DNA of 39,832 nucleotides, from NCBI GenBank assembly GCA_903917735.1, contig CAIXBR010000079.1, positions 1-39,832 on the forward strand. The letters run 5' to 3'. The stretch comes from an uncultured Elusimicrobia bacterium. GTDB lineage: Bacteria; Elusimicrobiota; Elusimicrobia; Elusimicrobiales; UBA9959. The position numbers and the translations under genes are program-made. Positions 39,482 through 39,832 of the stretch are shown here, one piece after another. The notes under the pieces were generated by a model. It worked only from the letters and a program-made list of their open reading frames with translations, searched no databases and had not been told where the DNA came from. The stretch's first letter is position 1. Every line of letters begins with the position of its first letter.

Positions 39482-39730
39482 TCAGAACGTCAGTCCGTTC
39501 TCCCTTAAAAAGGCCTGGATCTCCTGATAATTGCCTATGATCTCTTCGTTCGTGAGGCTCTTCCCGAAAGGCGTCGTTCTCTCGTACTCGAACGTCATCC
39601 CGAACTTCTCTTTTTCGTCGAAGCGCCCGAACACCGGGAAAAGTTTGTCGAAAGGGGTCGCGGGATCGAATTTAATACCGAATTTTTTCGGGTTGAGGTG
39701 GTCGGGATAGACTAGACCAGTTGCAGGCAC
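39482..39730 (-). pseudogene. C-terminal remnant of an unrecognised gene, probably cut by an insertion sequence
   Basis: The frame encodes about 80 residues, with H-L-N-P-K-K-F-G-I-K-F-D, F-D-K-L-F-P-V-F and F-E-Y-E-R-T-T-P-F-G-K-S. It has no good start: the only early codon is a GTG at 39730, which lies inside the transposase frame. The sequence therefore reads like the tail of a longer protein whose front was lost when the insertion sequence entered. I do not recognise the family. Confidence 0.5.
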
Positions 39731-39832
39731 TTCTTAAGGTGGACTGCTTTACTCTTCCTGCTGCTGACGCCGCGCTTCTTCAGTCCTTCCAGATATACTT
39801 CCCGTGGGGTTTTATAGTCAAGCGACTGATGC
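39712..39832 (-). mobile_element. 3' end of an IS transposase (rve/IS3-type), running off the window
   Basis: The minus frame from the window edge reads H-Q-S-L-D-Y-K-T-P-R-E-V-Y and stops with TAG at 39712. H-x-S-L-x-Y-x-T-P-x-E-V is the end of the DDE integrase core (rve) in IS3- and IS481-type transposases, just after the catalytic Glu region. Only 39 residues are visible. The terminal inverted repeat must lie between about 39690 and 39711 but cannot be identified from one end. Confidence 0.75.

Overview
The window is a dense bacterial chromosome segment of about 40 kb. The organism is Gram-negative, judging by several PorV-type outer-membrane barrels, exported proteins with Sec signal peptides and an envelope-polysaccharide cluster. 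The G+C content is fairly high (by eye near 58-60 percent), except for an AT-richer stretch from about 16.9 to 25.2 kb. The gene mix suggests an uncultivated, MAG-type lineage. I lean towards Elusimicrobiota, but only weakly; no rRNA gene or phylogenetic marker tree was available to me. I saw no tRNA, rRNA or CRISPR array.

Layout. 0-3.8 kb: the tail of an outer-membrane barrel, a YefM/YoeB-type toxin-antitoxin pair between short direct repeats, a WG-repeat exported protein divergent from coaD, and a complete PorV-like barrel. 3.8-7.0 kb: the paired TIGR03915/TIGR03916-type DNA-repair-like genes with a radical SAM subunit, then a DMT-family transporter. 7.0-9.8 kb: a two-gene operon (small outer-membrane-like protein, then exported metallophosphoesterase) framed by two copies of a 93-nt direct repeat. 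10-16.8 kb: an L,D-transpeptidase-like protein, a GH13 amylase, ribosomal protein S1, uridine kinase, a possible secreted cysteine peptidase and a GT39-like membrane protein. 16.9-25.2 kb (AT-richer island): a CPBP protease, a frameshifted exported protein with an internal duplication, and a tightly overlapping four-gene operon. 25.4-30.1 kb: a frameshifted clostripain-like peptidase, GT2, GT39-like and a methyltransferase. 30.2-39.8 kb: an M3 peptidase, then an envelope/glycan cluster (flippase-like, GT4, AsnB), trmL, another methyltransferase-like protein, a B12-binding radical SAM protein, and an insertion sequence running off the right end.

Best candidates for something undescribed. (1) The operon at 18904-25232 joins an MFS transporter, an orphan oligopeptide-type substrate-binding protein, a double methyltransferase and a membrane hybrid histidine kinase with two receiver domains, all with overlapping reading frames and no ABC permease. 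It could be a make-export-sense circuit for a methylated small molecule or peptide; this is inference. (2) At least eight genes carry a -10-like hexamer (often with an extended TGn) 6-9 nt before the start codon and mostly no Shine-Dalgarno, which suggests widespread leaderless transcription. (3) Two structured intergenic elements stand out: a 93-nt repeat pair and a cloverleaf-like element upstream of trmL. Two independent single-base frameshifts (about 18.15 and 25.92 kb) may be real pseudogenization or sequence error.
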